Origin: Streptomyces atratus
Lineage (GTDB): Bacteria; Actinomycetota; Actinomycetes; Streptomycetales; Streptomycetaceae
Length of the DNA stretch: 40,216 bases
Assembly: GCF_014648655.1 (NCBI RefSeq)
Contig: NZ_BMRN01000049.1
Coordinates: 1-40,216 of the forward strand
Direction: 5' to 3'
The stretch's first letter is position 1; each line of letters begins with the position of its first letter. This document shows, in pieces, positions 24,279 to 32,812 of the stretch. Below the pieces are notes generated by a model, which saw nothing but the letters and a program-made list of their open reading frames with translations, did no database searches and was not told the DNA's origin. Made by a program: the position numbers and the translations under genes.

Positions 24279-24608
24279 TCACATCGGCGGCAGCGAGCGG
24301 CCGTCGCGGCGCTTGGGCACGACGGCCGGGACCACCAACGAGCCGGTCGTGGCCTCCTGGACGACAGCCTGCTGACCGGGGCGCCTGACCTTCTCTGGCT
24401 CGGGAATCAGCAGATCGCCGATCTCACACCCGAGCACGACGCAGATCACGTCCAGATCCTCCAGTTTGAGGGAGACCGGCTGGCCGGACCACAGGCCAGA
24501 CATCTTCCCGGCCGAAATCACCAAGCCGTGTTCGGCCAGGCTCCGCTGGAGTTCGGACGCCTTCCAGATCCCCTTGTTCGCGGCGGCCAGCCGCAGGTTC
24601 CACTTCAT
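24279..24608 (-). CDS. Small Cro/CI-type HTH protein
   Basis: A 109-aa DNA-binding protein. MKWNLRLAAANKGIWKASEL, QRSLAEHGLVISAGKMSGLW and LKLEDLDVICVVLGCEIGDLL give a five-helix Cro/CI-like domain, with the recognition helix at ISAGKMSGLW and the typical closing motif LDVICxxLxCxxxDLL. The C-terminal 40 residues are Pro/Val-rich and probably disordered. The ATG at 24608 overlaps the stop of the upstream recombinase (ATGA), so they are translationally coupled. It could repress the operon or assist recombination in the way that excisionase-like or TnpC-like proteins do. Confidence 0.78.
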   Translation of the reverse strand: MKWNLRLAAANKGIWKASELQRSLAEHGLVISAGKMSGLWSGQPVSLKLEDLDVICVVLGCEIGDLLIPEPEKVRRPGQQAVVQEATTGSLVVPAVVPKRRDGRSLPPM

Positions 24609-25711
24609 CCCATCAGTCCTTCCAGCCGCTTCGCGGCCCGCTGCTGCCCCGACACCCAGGCATCCTCGACCCGGGTCTGCTGGACGTGGATGTAGCGCAT
24701 CGTGGTGGCGATCCAGGAGTGCCCGAGGACCTCTTGAATCCCGAGCAGATCAAGCCCTCCGAGGTAGAGCTCGGACGCGCAGAAGTGCCGCAGGACGTGT
24801 GGCGTGAGCTTGTCGGCCCAGCCGGGCAGGTGGGCCTTCGCCGCGGCGGCCAGACCGTTGCGCAAGGCGTCGTCGCCGACGCGGCGCGAGGAGCCGTCGG
24901 AGTTCTTGCGCTCGGACGGGAAAAGTGGGGCACCGGGACGGGTGTGGTCGTCGTCGAACTGGCCCCAGACGTCCTCAATGAACCATCGCAGCGTGCGGTC
25001 GGCACCGTTGATCAGCGGCACCATCCGCTCGCGTGGGCCCGATCCGCGGGCGCCCTTGCCGTGACGCACGTGGAGCTTGCCGAAGCGGCCCAGCTCCCAC
25101 TTGATGTCGGTCAGATCGAGCTTGCATGCCTCGCTCACCCTGAGTCCGACCTGGGACATCAGTTTCGAGGCCGTGTAATTCCGCGCGGTCGGGGCGAACT
25201 TGCGGCAGGTCGCCAGCTCGCCGCCCCAACCGGTGAACAGTGTCTTGATCTCCGGCTCGGTCGGCGGGATCCGCAGAGCCGCGTCCTTGGATCCCCGCGG
25301 GCGGTTCATCTCGTCGATCGGGCACTCGACGACCCGTCCGGTCATCCGATGGATTTCGACCTTGTGCCGCAGCTCCAGGAACAGGAAGTACGTGGTCAGC
25401 GCCTGCGCACGGGCTAGCCGGGTGCCGCTCGGCGAGCCCCGCAGCACCTTCCCGAAGTACCCGTCGGCGTCGGCCGGTTCCATGTCCCACAGCGGCCGGC
25501 CCAACCAGGCCCGTATCTGGTCCAAGTGCCCGACGTCCCCACGGATGGTGCCGTCCGCAAGCCCCGCCGAAGCCCGTGCGAGGACGAACCCGGCGAGCAC
25601 GTCGGTCTCGAACTGCTCCAGTTCCTCCGCCGAGACCGGATCGCGGAACTCACGCAGGTCGCGTACGGCCGCCAGCGCCAACCCGAGCCTCCTCGCCTTC
25701 ACTCCGATCAC
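24605..25711 (-). CDS. Tyrosine site-specific recombinase/integrase
   Basis: A 368-aa tyrosine recombinase with a complete catalytic set: Arg191 (VGLRVSEACKL), Lys219 (VRHGKGARG), His305 and Arg308 (TPHVLRHFCAS), His331 (EVLGHSWIATTM) and Tyr340 (RYIHV). The N-terminal 120 residues form the SAM-like core-binding domain (ADGTIRGDVGHLDQIRAWLG). The first codon is a GTG at 25711 with no clear ribosome site, so translation might be leaderless or start at one of the next GTG codons. It is the first gene of a four-gene operon with an HTH protein and a second recombinase-like protein, similar in make-up to TnpABC of Tn554. No tRNA gene or obvious att repeat is visible nearby. Confidence 0.9.
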   Translation of the reverse strand: MIGVKARRLGLALAAVRDLREFRDPVSAEELEQFETDVLAGFVLARASAGLADGTIRGDVGHLDQIRAWLGRPLWDMEPADADGYFGKVLRGSPSGTRLARAQALTTYFLFLELRHKVEIHRMTGRVVECPIDEMNRPRGSKDAALRIPPTEPEIKTLFTGWGGELATCRKFAPTARNYTASKLMSQVGLRVSEACKLDLTDIKWELGRFGKLHVRHGKGARGSGPRERMVPLINGADRTLRWFIEDVWGQFDDDHTRPGAPLFPSERKNSDGSSRRVGDDALRNGLAAAAKAHLPGWADKLTPHVLRHFCASELYLGGLDLLGIQEVLGHSWIATTMRYIHVQQTRVEDAWVSGQQRAAKRLEGLMG

Positions 25712-26086
25712 GGATCGATCGGACGAAGTGAGAACGCTTCAAGAATCCTGAAGTTACGTCACCGGCTTGAAGAGCACCCCAAGGAGACAGAACACCCTGG
25801 CCACGGGGACAAGGACTCAGCAGGGCTCAGGGGAACTCGCGGGATGTCGCACACACCACCGGAAGGCCGTCAGCGGAACCGCTGATGTCGCCGCCGGAGC
25901 ACCAAGCCCGCCCCGTTCGAACCCTGACCTGGGCAAACATTCGGCCGAGGTTCAGACACAGGTACTTACAGAGCGGGGATCGTGACGCGGCTGGTGTACC
26001 GCGAGTAGCAGGCCAAGACAGGCAGGCTGCACCGCGTGGGACTGTCGGTACTGGAACCTGGGAAGCGCGCGAATTTTCAGTGCCAA
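25712..26086. other. Gap between the recombinase operon and the pentapeptide gene
   Basis: No supported gene. A perfect inverted repeat TCAGCGG-AA-CCGCTGA lies at 25870-25885 and might be an operator or small terminator. Base composition drops from here towards the AT-richer pentapeptide gene. Confidence 0.45.
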
Positions 26087-27751
26087 CTATCGTTTGACGC
26101 GTCCCCTCACTGCGAGAACGGCGAGGCCAAGCAGGAGCGGTTCGGTGATCCGCGAGACCATTTCAATATAGGTTCCTGTCGTGGTGAGGTCCTCACCAGA
26201 GGAGCGAAAGACCACTGAATTCACGACAACTCTAAGGCTCTTTTCGAATCGCTCTGAACTGATTCGGTCACGCAGCGCCCCCGACGGATTAACCACATCC
26301 GGCTTCTCTAGTGGCATAGTTACGTTTTGTGACGTGATCGCACCGACAGCCTTCGGTTCCCAATCATCGTCCGGCAGCCCCCAGAGCATGAGGCTAGCCA
26401 AAGTGGCCCACACCGCCAGAAATAGCCACGCCAACGCTCTCAGGGCTCGCAAACCATACCCAGAAAGCATCCAATAGATGTGGACTAAAACGCGATCAGC
26501 AACCCGGGACGTTCGGTCAGCACGCCTCATCTCCATTTCTCCGTAATAGAAATCAGCCGCCCCCGGCTCATTTCGTGTATCTTCCAGAGATTTTCGCAAT
26601 GCCCGGTAGATGGGGGCCAGAGCAGAAGGATTATTGATCTCCACATTGGGCGGATTTGGTAGCCATTCGCTTACCGCTCGAGTCTGACTGGAACGCCAAT
26701 ACTGCTCCTCGGCAATTACTTGGCGTCGATAGAACCGCTGCGGCTTCCACCCAGCCCAATGGCTCTTGGTCGGCGGATAGCCGAAGCTTGTCTCGCCTTC
26801 GATGCGCATCTGATCAAGGTGCACCGTACCGAAGAAGCGGCATCGCGAGAGGTCCAGGTCTGCTAGCACCAGATGCGCAGCGTCAACACCCTGCAAGGAG
26901 ACCAACGTAACGGTCGGGTCCAAGGATCCCAGGTCGCCCTCGTCAGGCCCCGGGACAAGCACTGCGACAAATGGGCGTGGATTCTTAATCACGCGAAGAG
27001 GGTATTCGAATACCGCGCTCGCAAGATCCACGTCAGCATATCGAAGACGCAGCGTAGCCGTGGAAAGCCATCGCGCACGTCGAAAATCAGCCTCCTTTGC
27101 AGCGATCTCGAATGCAATAGGTGCCGAAAAGGTCGAGAAGGAGAAGTCGATTTTTCCGCTGCATGCAACCGGCCCCACATGACCCGCGACCTCAAATTGG
27201 ACGCCAGAGAAACCCACGTCCCCCCTCGCAGTGACCGAAGTAAAGGTTACATGGCTGCGAAAATGTGATCCATTGAAGAAGGCATCTCTACCGAAAGAGA
27301 CGCTGGTGAAGTCCGCCTCGCTGCCGAACTCCGCCGATGCGAACTGTGTCCTATTGCCGAACTTTACTCCGACAAATCGAGCGCGACCATTGAATTTTGC
27401 GCCGTTGAAAACTGCGGTTTCAAAAGTGGCCCGCTCGAAGGAGACGCCTTCCGGGAAGGTTACATAGTCAAACCGGGCCAGACCGATCTCAGGGCGCCCA
27501 GTTGCGGGATTCCTCACGGCGTCCAGTAGACGATCCAAGATCCGTTGGGTCAGTGCCGTGCCTGTGTGCTTTAAATCGCTGCCTGGTCGAAGTCCCGCAA
27601 CATATGCGTCCACTTCGTGTTCAGCGAGGTGTGATAGGCAGGCCGAGTAGGGTTCGACAACCTGCCCCCAGCAGCCAATCGGATCACCGCCAACGGGGTC
27701 AGCGCCGAGTGCACAGTGCGTCCATTGCGGTTCAGTGAGAGTGATCAGCAC
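26087..27751 (-). CDS. Pentapeptide-repeat membrane protein
   Basis: A 554-aa protein. Residues about 10-90 form a Cys-containing N-terminal domain (CALGAD, GCWGQ, ACLSHLAEHEVDAYVAGL). Residues about 93-187 are pentapeptide-like repeats with F or A at the central positions (FERATF, ETAVFNGAKFNGRARF, FASAEFGSEADF, FTSVSFGRDAFF), expected to fold into a right-handed quadrilateral helix; a second weaker block continues to about residue 320. PIYRALRKSLEDTRNEPGAA is a conserved helical spacer. Two membrane segments lie at about 437-458 (AWLFLAVWATLASLML) and 537-548, reminiscent of two-TM channel-like C-termini of such proteins. It starts with a GTG and lacks a clear ribosome site. The gene is clearly AT-richer than its neighbours and uses A/T-ending codons freely, a sign of transfer from another genome. 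Function unknown; a membrane-acting effector is possible. Confidence 0.8.
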   Translation of the reverse strand: MLITLTEPQWTHCALGADPVGGDPIGCWGQVVEPYSACLSHLAEHEVDAYVAGLRPGSDLKHTGTALTQRILDRLLDAVRNPATGRPEIGLARFDYVTFPEGVSFERATFETAVFNGAKFNGRARFVGVKFGNRTQFASAEFGSEADFTSVSFGRDAFFNGSHFRSHVTFTSVTARGDVGFSGVQFEVAGHVGPVACSGKIDFSFSTFSAPIAFEIAAKEADFRRARWLSTATLRLRYADVDLASAVFEYPLRVIKNPRPFVAVLVPGPDEGDLGSLDPTVTLVSLQGVDAAHLVLADLDLSRCRFFGTVHLDQMRIEGETSFGYPPTKSHWAGWKPQRFYRRQVIAEEQYWRSSQTRAVSEWLPNPPNVEINNPSALAPIYRALRKSLEDTRNEPGAADFYYGEMEMRRADRTSRVADRVLVHIYWMLSGYGLRALRALAWLFLAVWATLASLMLWGLPDDDWEPKAVGAITSQNVTMPLEKPDVVNPSGALRDRISSERFEKSLRVVVNSVVFRSSGEDLTTTGTYIEMVSRITEPLLLGLAVLAVRGRVKR

Positions 27752-28018
27752 GTTGGAACGACGAACAGCTAGCGGAACATGGTTCCCGGCTGGTGGCGGC
27801 GGAGTATCGGGGCGGTGGTGATGGTTCTCGCCGCCGTAGCCATCGCACTCGCGGTCGGCTACTTGCTCGAGCGTATGCGCCCGTGCGGCACTTGGTCGAC
27901 TGGGCGGTCACGAGATCGTGGCCGCCAGGCTCTCGTCGCCTAAAAAGGCCAGCCAGCACCCCGTAGACCAACAAGCCCCCTCCGAGCGTGAGCACTTGAC
28001 CGTCCCGGCGGCGGGTCC

Positions 28019-28711
28019 TCAGGGGCAGCGGTGGCCCGGGGCGGGGTGGGCCATCCATACCGCGACATCGGCGACCCGTAGCGCGCTGACCGACTCGGGC
28101 AGGCCCGCACTCTCCCGCAGGCCAAGGAGCCGGTGGTGCAGGGCCTCGTCGTCCTCGCGCAGGGCGGTGCGCAGATCGGTCCAGAACGACGGCGGGTGGC
28201 CGAGCGCACAGCGCACGACCCGGTCGTAGACTGGCAGCAGCCGTGGCCGCTTACGGGCTAAGAGCTTCCCGGCGATCACCCACCCAATCTTGTACTGGTC
28301 CTTCAACAAGCACCAGGCCCGGTACGCTGGCGAGCCGTCCGCGACGACCGAGGCATCGGCCTCGGACAGATCGGTGTCGGAAGGGATGCCTCGCAGCAGT
28401 TCGGACAGCAGGTCGAGGGCGACGGGCGCGGGGACGGTCACCGACAGGGTCTGAACCGCCACCAGGTCCTCTGCGGTGAACCGGTCCGCGACCTGCCGAC
28501 GGTCACCCCCGCCCGCCAGGTGCTCGAACCGGCCCCCCGTGAACGCGCCGGCACCCGGGGGCAGGCCGATCCCGAAGTAGCGGCGCAGGTCGTCCACCAC
28601 CCGCTCCGCATCCAGAACGACGCGCAGGCGCTGCCCCACCACGGACGGCTCCCCGCCGGAGGAACCAGGCCCCGCGACGAGCTCGTTCATCTCAGATATC
28701 TGTGCTCTCAT
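28019..28711 (-). CDS. DUF6308-like protein
   Basis: A 230-aa protein that I recognise as the DUF6308 type by LRRYFGIG, FTGGRFEHLAGGGDRRQVAD, RFTAEDLVAVQTLSV, IGWVIAGKLLARKRPRLLPV and YDRVVRCALG. The KLLARKRPRLLPVYDRVV block is the most conserved part and has the basic look of a nucleic-acid or nucleotide contact, but no function is established that I know of. The ATG at 28711 overlaps the stop of the preceding gene by about 20 bp; an alternative ATG at 28690 would sit 1 bp after it. Either way it is cotranscribed with the DUF4209-like protein. Its frame ends with MAHPAPGHRCP. Confidence 0.75.
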   Translation of the reverse strand: MRAQISEMNELVAGPGSSGGEPSVVGQRLRVVLDAERVVDDLRRYFGIGLPPGAGAFTGGRFEHLAGGGDRRQVADRFTAEDLVAVQTLSVTVPAPVALDLLSELLRGIPSDTDLSEADASVVADGSPAYRAWCLLKDQYKIGWVIAGKLLARKRPRLLPVYDRVVRCALGHPPSFWTDLRTALREDDEALHHRLLGLRESAGLPESVSALRVADVAVWMAHPAPGHRCP

Positions 28712-29507
28712 CTGTGTCAGTTGTGGCCGGTGGCGTCGGCTGGGCCGCCCATACCTCGCTGATCAAGGTGAAGGACGTAGTGAGCATTCCGGCCCCCCAG
28801 CGTGGGGGCATGACGGAATGAGCCCTCTGGCCGTGGGCGATGCGGTTGCGGAGCTTGCGCCCCTCGTGGAGGAACTCCGTCTGCCGCTCGGTCAGGAGGC
28901 CACTCTCCTTGCCCTGCTTGGTGAGGGCGTGGAGCGGCTTCGTGCCGGAGTCAGGGATCTTGGCCCGGAGGACGATCTCGATCGCGATCAGGGCGTGCAG
29001 GAGGGCCACGGTGGAGAACTCGTAGCAGAAGTAGGAGTGGCGCAGGAGCTCGCGGGAGGTGTGCAGCACCGTTGCCGCGGACTGCGGTATACCGGAGGGC
29101 AGCGTCAAGCCAGCGACGACGTCGTGCATGTCGGCGTACTGGGTGACGAAGTGATGGGCCCGGGGGTCGGGCACGGGAAACGGCAGGCGCTGATCGGCGG
29201 CGGCTTTCCACGGCAACGGCATCCGCGTGCCGCTGTCGGCGGACCCCTTCCGGGAAGGTGGCTCCTCCCCGAGGAAGAGCACAGCCATGGCGATCTGGAG
29301 CACGAGCGCTGCCCGGTACCGGGAAGGCGTGTCGACCAGGTCGTGCAGGACGTTGTTGCGGAGGTTCATCTGCCCCTCGGCGTTGCCCAGCACCGTCCGG
29401 AGGACGAGGGGCCACGGCTCGGGGAAGCCGAGTTCATCCAGCTTGTCGAGGAGGGAGCCGAGCTGCTGGACCTGTCCGATGGTCTCCCCTTGTGCGTGCG
29501 TGATCAC
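28692..29507 (-). CDS. DUF4209/HEPN-like half of a split protein
   Basis: The frame after the amber codon at 29547-29549 gives 271 aa from a GTG at 29507. It starts GETIGQVQQLGSLLDKLDEL and has NLRNNVLHDLVD with Arg50-Asn51-x3-His55, the RNxxxH signature described for DUF4209. A second motif, RKLRNRIAHGQ (Arg220-Asn221-x3-His225-Gly), lies in a helical domain starting LLRHSYFCYEFSTVALLHAL. Both fit the Rx4-6H ribonuclease motif of HEPN proteins. It shares its reading frame with the upstream half, so in an intact gene it would be the C-terminal third. Whether it is translated separately is unclear, since no ribosome site stands before the GTG. Confidence 0.65.
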   Translation of the reverse strand: MITHAQGETIGQVQQLGSLLDKLDELGFPEPWPLVLRTVLGNAEGQMNLRNNVLHDLVDTPSRYRAALVLQIAMAVLFLGEEPPSRKGSADSGTRMPLPWKAAADQRLPFPVPDPRAHHFVTQYADMHDVVAGLTLPSGIPQSAATVLHTSRELLRHSYFCYEFSTVALLHALIAIEIVLRAKIPDSGTKPLHALTKQGKESGLLTERQTEFLHEGRKLRNRIAHGQRAHSVMPPRWGAGMLTTSFTLISEVWAAQPTPPATTDTDESTDI

Positions 29508-29546
29508 CGCGATGTCGGCTGCCTGGAGTCGGCGGCGCAGCGTGCC

Positions 29547-31001
29547 CTAGAGGCGCGGCAGGGCCAGGGCCAGGGCCGTGTCGACATCGCCCTCCCAGAA
29601 CGCCTCGAAGGCGCGGGCGAGACCGCGCGTCCGAGTCTCCGGAGCATGCTCCGGGCTGGCGAAGAACCGCACGAGGTCCTCCGCCGTCGGGCGGAACCGG
29701 TCGCGGACTCGGTCCAGCTGGGCTTCGACGACCAGGCCGTGCACGTCGAGGGCGAAGACGTGCTGCCGAAAGAAGAAGCCCTCTCCTCCGGTGCTGTCGC
29801 TCCCGACGGTGCGCGTCACGACGGGGCCGTTGGAGTTGATGTACACCGTCGGCAGGGACAGCAGCCCGGACGGCAGGGCCGCGGAGTCACTCATCGTGGG
29901 AGGAGTGGTGGCGATGAAGTGAAGTGCGTGCTCCATGCTGTCGGTGGCGTCGATGGCCGCGCTCGCTGCCTCCAGGTAGCCCGCCGGTAGGGCGACCGGG
30001 GTGCCGATGGTATCCATGGGAAGTTGGTCCCGACCGATCTTCTGCTGCGTTCGGCGCACCTCGTCAAGGGCGTCGGTCAGCCCGCTGTCGCGGGCATGTC
30101 GAGCGGCGTCCTCCAGGGCGAGGAGTTTCCGGAATCCGGTGCTGCTGTCGGCCAGTTCCATACGGGCGCGGTGGATCTGTTCGTCCACGTCGCGGTGCTC
30201 GTCGGCGCCCACCACGCAGCGGAGCTCTTCGAGGAACTCCACCCGGTAGTGGAACTGGCCCTCTCCGCAGTACTCGTCGACGGCACGTTCGAGCAGGGGG
30301 CGCACGGCTGGCTTGTCGTGCGTGCTGGCCACGAGCGGGGCGGTCATGAGGCCGAGCACGCCCGGCGACGGGGGCTTCCATGCGAGCGCGGCCTGGCCGA
30401 GGGCGATCATCTCGCCGACGATGTCGGTACGCTCCGGCTGCCGCGTAGCGGCCGCCAGGTCGTAGGCGAGCACCAGGGCGTCCGCTGCAGCAAGTCGGGC
30501 CACCTCGACTTCGGAGGATGCCGCCCCCTGCGGCTCCGGAGAGGGGACGAGCGCCTCCAGGTGTTCCTCGGCCTTCGTCAGCAGCGCGCCGGCAGCATCC
30601 CGGTAGCTGTGCACCGCGGAGCGGAGGTGCTCGATGGGCTTTGTCCCGTGCCGGGCCACCCAGAGCAGGTGGTGAAGCCGGGCCCGGACCAGGGGGTGGG
30701 TCGTCTCGGGGGCGTAGGCGGCCCAGGCCTCGAAGACCGCGGGCGGCATCTCGCCCACGGCCCTCGAAGCCAGGTCACCGTTGTGGTCGGTGCTGCGGAA
30801 CGGTCCGAGGACGACGTCCCAGGTGCCGTCCTGCAGCCGGAACTCCATGGCCGCCCACAGGGCCGCGAAGTGCTCGTGCTCCTCCTCGCCCGGGTTCGTG
30901 TGCGACCAGCCAGCGCGCAGTTCCCGCCCGACCTTGTGCAGTGGTTCGCAGGAGTCGACTCCGCTGTTCACCGCGCTGAGAACTGCTGGCTGAGCATCCA
31001 T
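29547..31001 (-). CDS. DUF7380-like half of a split DUF4209-type protein
   Basis: A 484-aa helical, probably cytoplasmic protein. The ATG at 31001 has CAGGAG 7 nt upstream; the longer frame is unconserved. Recognisable blocks are AALWAAMEFRLQDGTWDVVLG, ARLHHLLWVARHG, the helix-rich centre EVARLAAADALVLAYDLAAA, and a C-terminal FFRQHVFALDVHGLV with RALAFEAFWEGDVDTAL-like sequence before the stop. I recall this architecture as DUF7380 followed by DUF4209. The frame stops at a TAG (29547-29549), and the same frame continues without another stop through the DUF4209/HEPN-like half. A single G-to-T change from GAG would create that stop. It heads an operon with the DUF6308-like gene. Confidence 0.7.
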   Translation of the reverse strand: MDAQPAVLSAVNSGVDSCEPLHKVGRELRAGWSHTNPGEEEHEHFAALWAAMEFRLQDGTWDVVLGPFRSTDHNGDLASRAVGEMPPAVFEAWAAYAPETTHPLVRARLHHLLWVARHGTKPIEHLRSAVHSYRDAAGALLTKAEEHLEALVPSPEPQGAASSEVEVARLAAADALVLAYDLAAATRQPERTDIVGEMIALGQAALAWKPPSPGVLGLMTAPLVASTHDKPAVRPLLERAVDEYCGEGQFHYRVEFLEELRCVVGADEHRDVDEQIHRARMELADSSTGFRKLLALEDAARHARDSGLTDALDEVRRTQQKIGRDQLPMDTIGTPVALPAGYLEAASAAIDATDSMEHALHFIATTPPTMSDSAALPSGLLSLPTVYINSNGPVVTRTVGSDSTGGEGFFFRQHVFALDVHGLVVEAQLDRVRDRFRPTAEDLVRFFASPEHAPETRTRGLARAFEAFWEGDVDTALALALPRL

Positions 31002-31129
31002 CTCGACTCCTGACTCCAGGTGTGGCGGTCGAACTCTAGGCGACCGTCCTGGCCAGGAACGAGTGGATTGTGAAGCTGGGTGACCTCTTCTGCATCGACG
31101 GCGCGGCTTGCCCGATATGGGAGAACGCA

Positions 31130-31174
31130 CCGTCACCACCGACTACGGAACAGAGCCTGATTCCTGATAGACCC
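31130..31174 (+). mobile_element. Solo ISL3-type end, left copy
   Basis: This 45-bp segment is the perfect reverse complement of 37537-37581, the terminal sequence directly upstream of the ISL3-type transposase remnant. Its outer edge ATAGACCC faces right, towards the envelope-gene module. No transposase remains beside it. Confidence 0.8.
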
Positions 31175-31372
31175 ATCGGCACCGACGGCTACCTGAAGTT
31201 GAGCTCTGCGCTGGGCTTGCCGCCGCCCGGCCCACCGGGCGTCGTCAGCTCCGAGGTGACCTTTTGGACACGCGGGTCTCCTTGACTTGTCGGGAACTCC
31301 TCGGCGTCGGCCGCTTGCCGGTCGCGCCGATATTCAGAAGGCTCCGGCTCTTCGGGGGCTGTTGAGGGCTGA

Positions 31373-32677
31373 TCACGGCGCTACGGCTTGACGAACGGCC
31401 CGTTCACGGCCCCGGTCCGGGGTGGGGCTCCGGCCGGAGACGAGTTGGGTGACGTCGACGGTGCCGGCCCCGGTCTGCGGCTCGGGGATGAGAGTCCATA
31501 GGGCTGCCAGTACGGCGAAGGTGGCCAGCAGAGCGGCGGCTCCTGTGCGGCCCTTCGCCCAGCGGGCCCGGAAGCGGATCGGGTCCTCGATCAGGACCTT
31601 GGAGAGCCCCGCAGCCGCGAGGGAGACGGCGAGGATGACGGCCGTACGGCTCCAACCCGTCATGCCGAGGCGTTCCTCGTTCAGGAGCAGGTAGATGGGC
31701 CAGTGCCACAGATAGAGGCTGTAGGAGACCAGGCCGCACCAGCGCAGGGGAGGCGCGGCGAAGACGCGGCCTACGGTAGTGCGGGGTGCTTGGGCGAGGC
31801 AGGCGATGAGCAGGGCGGTGGCCAAGGCGTGGAGGAAGAGTCCGCCCTGGAAGAGGGAGAGGTCCTTCTGCCCGTCGGCCAGGGCCCAGTACGCCCCGAT
31901 CCCGCATGCCAGGGCCAGACTCCCCCAGGCTGCGGCCCGTTCGCCGACGCGGGCCAGGAGGCGGGTGGCCGGTGGTGTGGCCATGAGGGAGCCGAGAAGG
32001 AGCGAGAAGGCTCGGGTGTCGGCGCCCTCATAGACGCGGGTGGTGTCGCCCGGGACGGTGAACACGATCATGAGGACCAGTGAGACGGCGGCTCCGGTCG
32101 CGGCCACGGCGGCGACACGTCGGCCACCGTTGCGCCCGCGGGCCAGCAGGCCGATGGCCAGGGGCCAGACCAGGTAGAACTGTTCCTCGACCGCGATGCT
32201 CCACAGGTGGCCGAAGATCCGGGTGTCGGCCGCGTTCCAGTATCCGACCTGGTCGGCGATGAAGTGCCAGTTGGCGAGGTTTGCCGTCACCCAGGGCGCG
32301 TCGTCGAGGGCGTAGCGGAGCAGGGGTGGTGGACCGAGCGCCCAGACGAGGAACAGGGTGCCCGCGATCGTGACGGCGAGCGCCGGCAGCAGGCGCCGTG
32401 CGCGCCGCCCCCAGAAGGCGAGGAGGTCGATGCGGCCGTCCCGCGCCTGTGTCTCCTTCAGCAGGAGGCCGGTGATCAGGAAACCGGAGAGGACGAAGAA
32501 CAGGTCGACGCCGAGGAAGCCGCCGCCGAAGTGGCCTGCGTGGAAGAACAGCACACCCAGGACGGCCAGGCCGCGCAGACCGTCCAAGGGTGCGATGTGC
32601 CGCTTGTCGGACAGTGCGGGGACGGCCTTCGTGCAGGGGCGGCGATGGGTGCGCACGGGTTTCGTCGGGGTGGGCAT
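31373..32677 (-). CDS. Acyltransferase family 3 (OafA/YrhL-type) membrane protein
   Basis: A 434-aa integral membrane O-acyltransferase. HIAPLDGLRGLAVLGVLFFH carries the family's first motif with the His on TM1, followed by GGGFLGVDLFFVLSGFLITG and AFWGRRARRLLPAL, the conserved R-x-x-R-L-x-P block. About ten TM segments follow, including FGHLWSIAVEEQFYLVWP and YSLYLWHWPIYL, both typical. It moves acetyl groups across the membrane, usually onto cell-wall or surface sugars. The ATG at 32677 has GGAGA 4 nt upstream. It lies 136 bp downstream of an SGNH lipoprotein gene on the same strand, which matches the acyl-carrier/acceptor pairing of OatA- and PatA/PatB-type systems. Confidence 0.88.
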   Translation of the reverse strand: MPTPTKPVRTHRRPCTKAVPALSDKRHIAPLDGLRGLAVLGVLFFHAGHFGGGFLGVDLFFVLSGFLITGLLLKETQARDGRIDLLAFWGRRARRLLPALAVTIAGTLFLVWALGPPPLLRYALDDAPWVTANLANWHFIADQVGYWNAADTRIFGHLWSIAVEEQFYLVWPLAIGLLARGRNGGRRVAAVAATGAAVSLVLMIVFTVPGDTTRVYEGADTRAFSLLLGSLMATPPATRLLARVGERAAAWGSLALACGIGAYWALADGQKDLSLFQGGLFLHALATALLIACLAQAPRTTVGRVFAAPPLRWCGLVSYSLYLWHWPIYLLLNEERLGMTGWSRTAVILAVSLAAAGLSKVLIEDPIRFRARWAKGRTGAAALLATFAVLAALWTLIPEPQTGAGTVDVTQLVSGRSPTPDRGRERAVRQAVAP

Positions 32678-32812
32678 GGGTCTCCAACGAGATGAGCGAG
32701 CCGGCCCGTTTCGGGCCCAGCACCAAGGAGGTCGAGGCGGACCGGGCACTGAACCCGAGCTGCCTTCCGGCCGGTATGCGTTCCGGCAGGACGATCGCTG
32801 TCCGTTGGTGGA

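Noticed and set aside
22790..24388. A 532-residue plus-strand frame opposite the zinc-ribbon recombinase-like gene
   Set aside because: Antisense shadow: no recognisable domain, while the minus strand shows ordered zinc ribbons and an integrase-like domain and tight operon spacing.
27822..27950. A possible small membrane protein (LAVGYLLERMRP)
   Set aside because: The hydrophobic stretch is in a different frame from the only nearby ATG and the reading changes frame twice; too weak to annotate. The stretch 27752-28018 is left without a gene.
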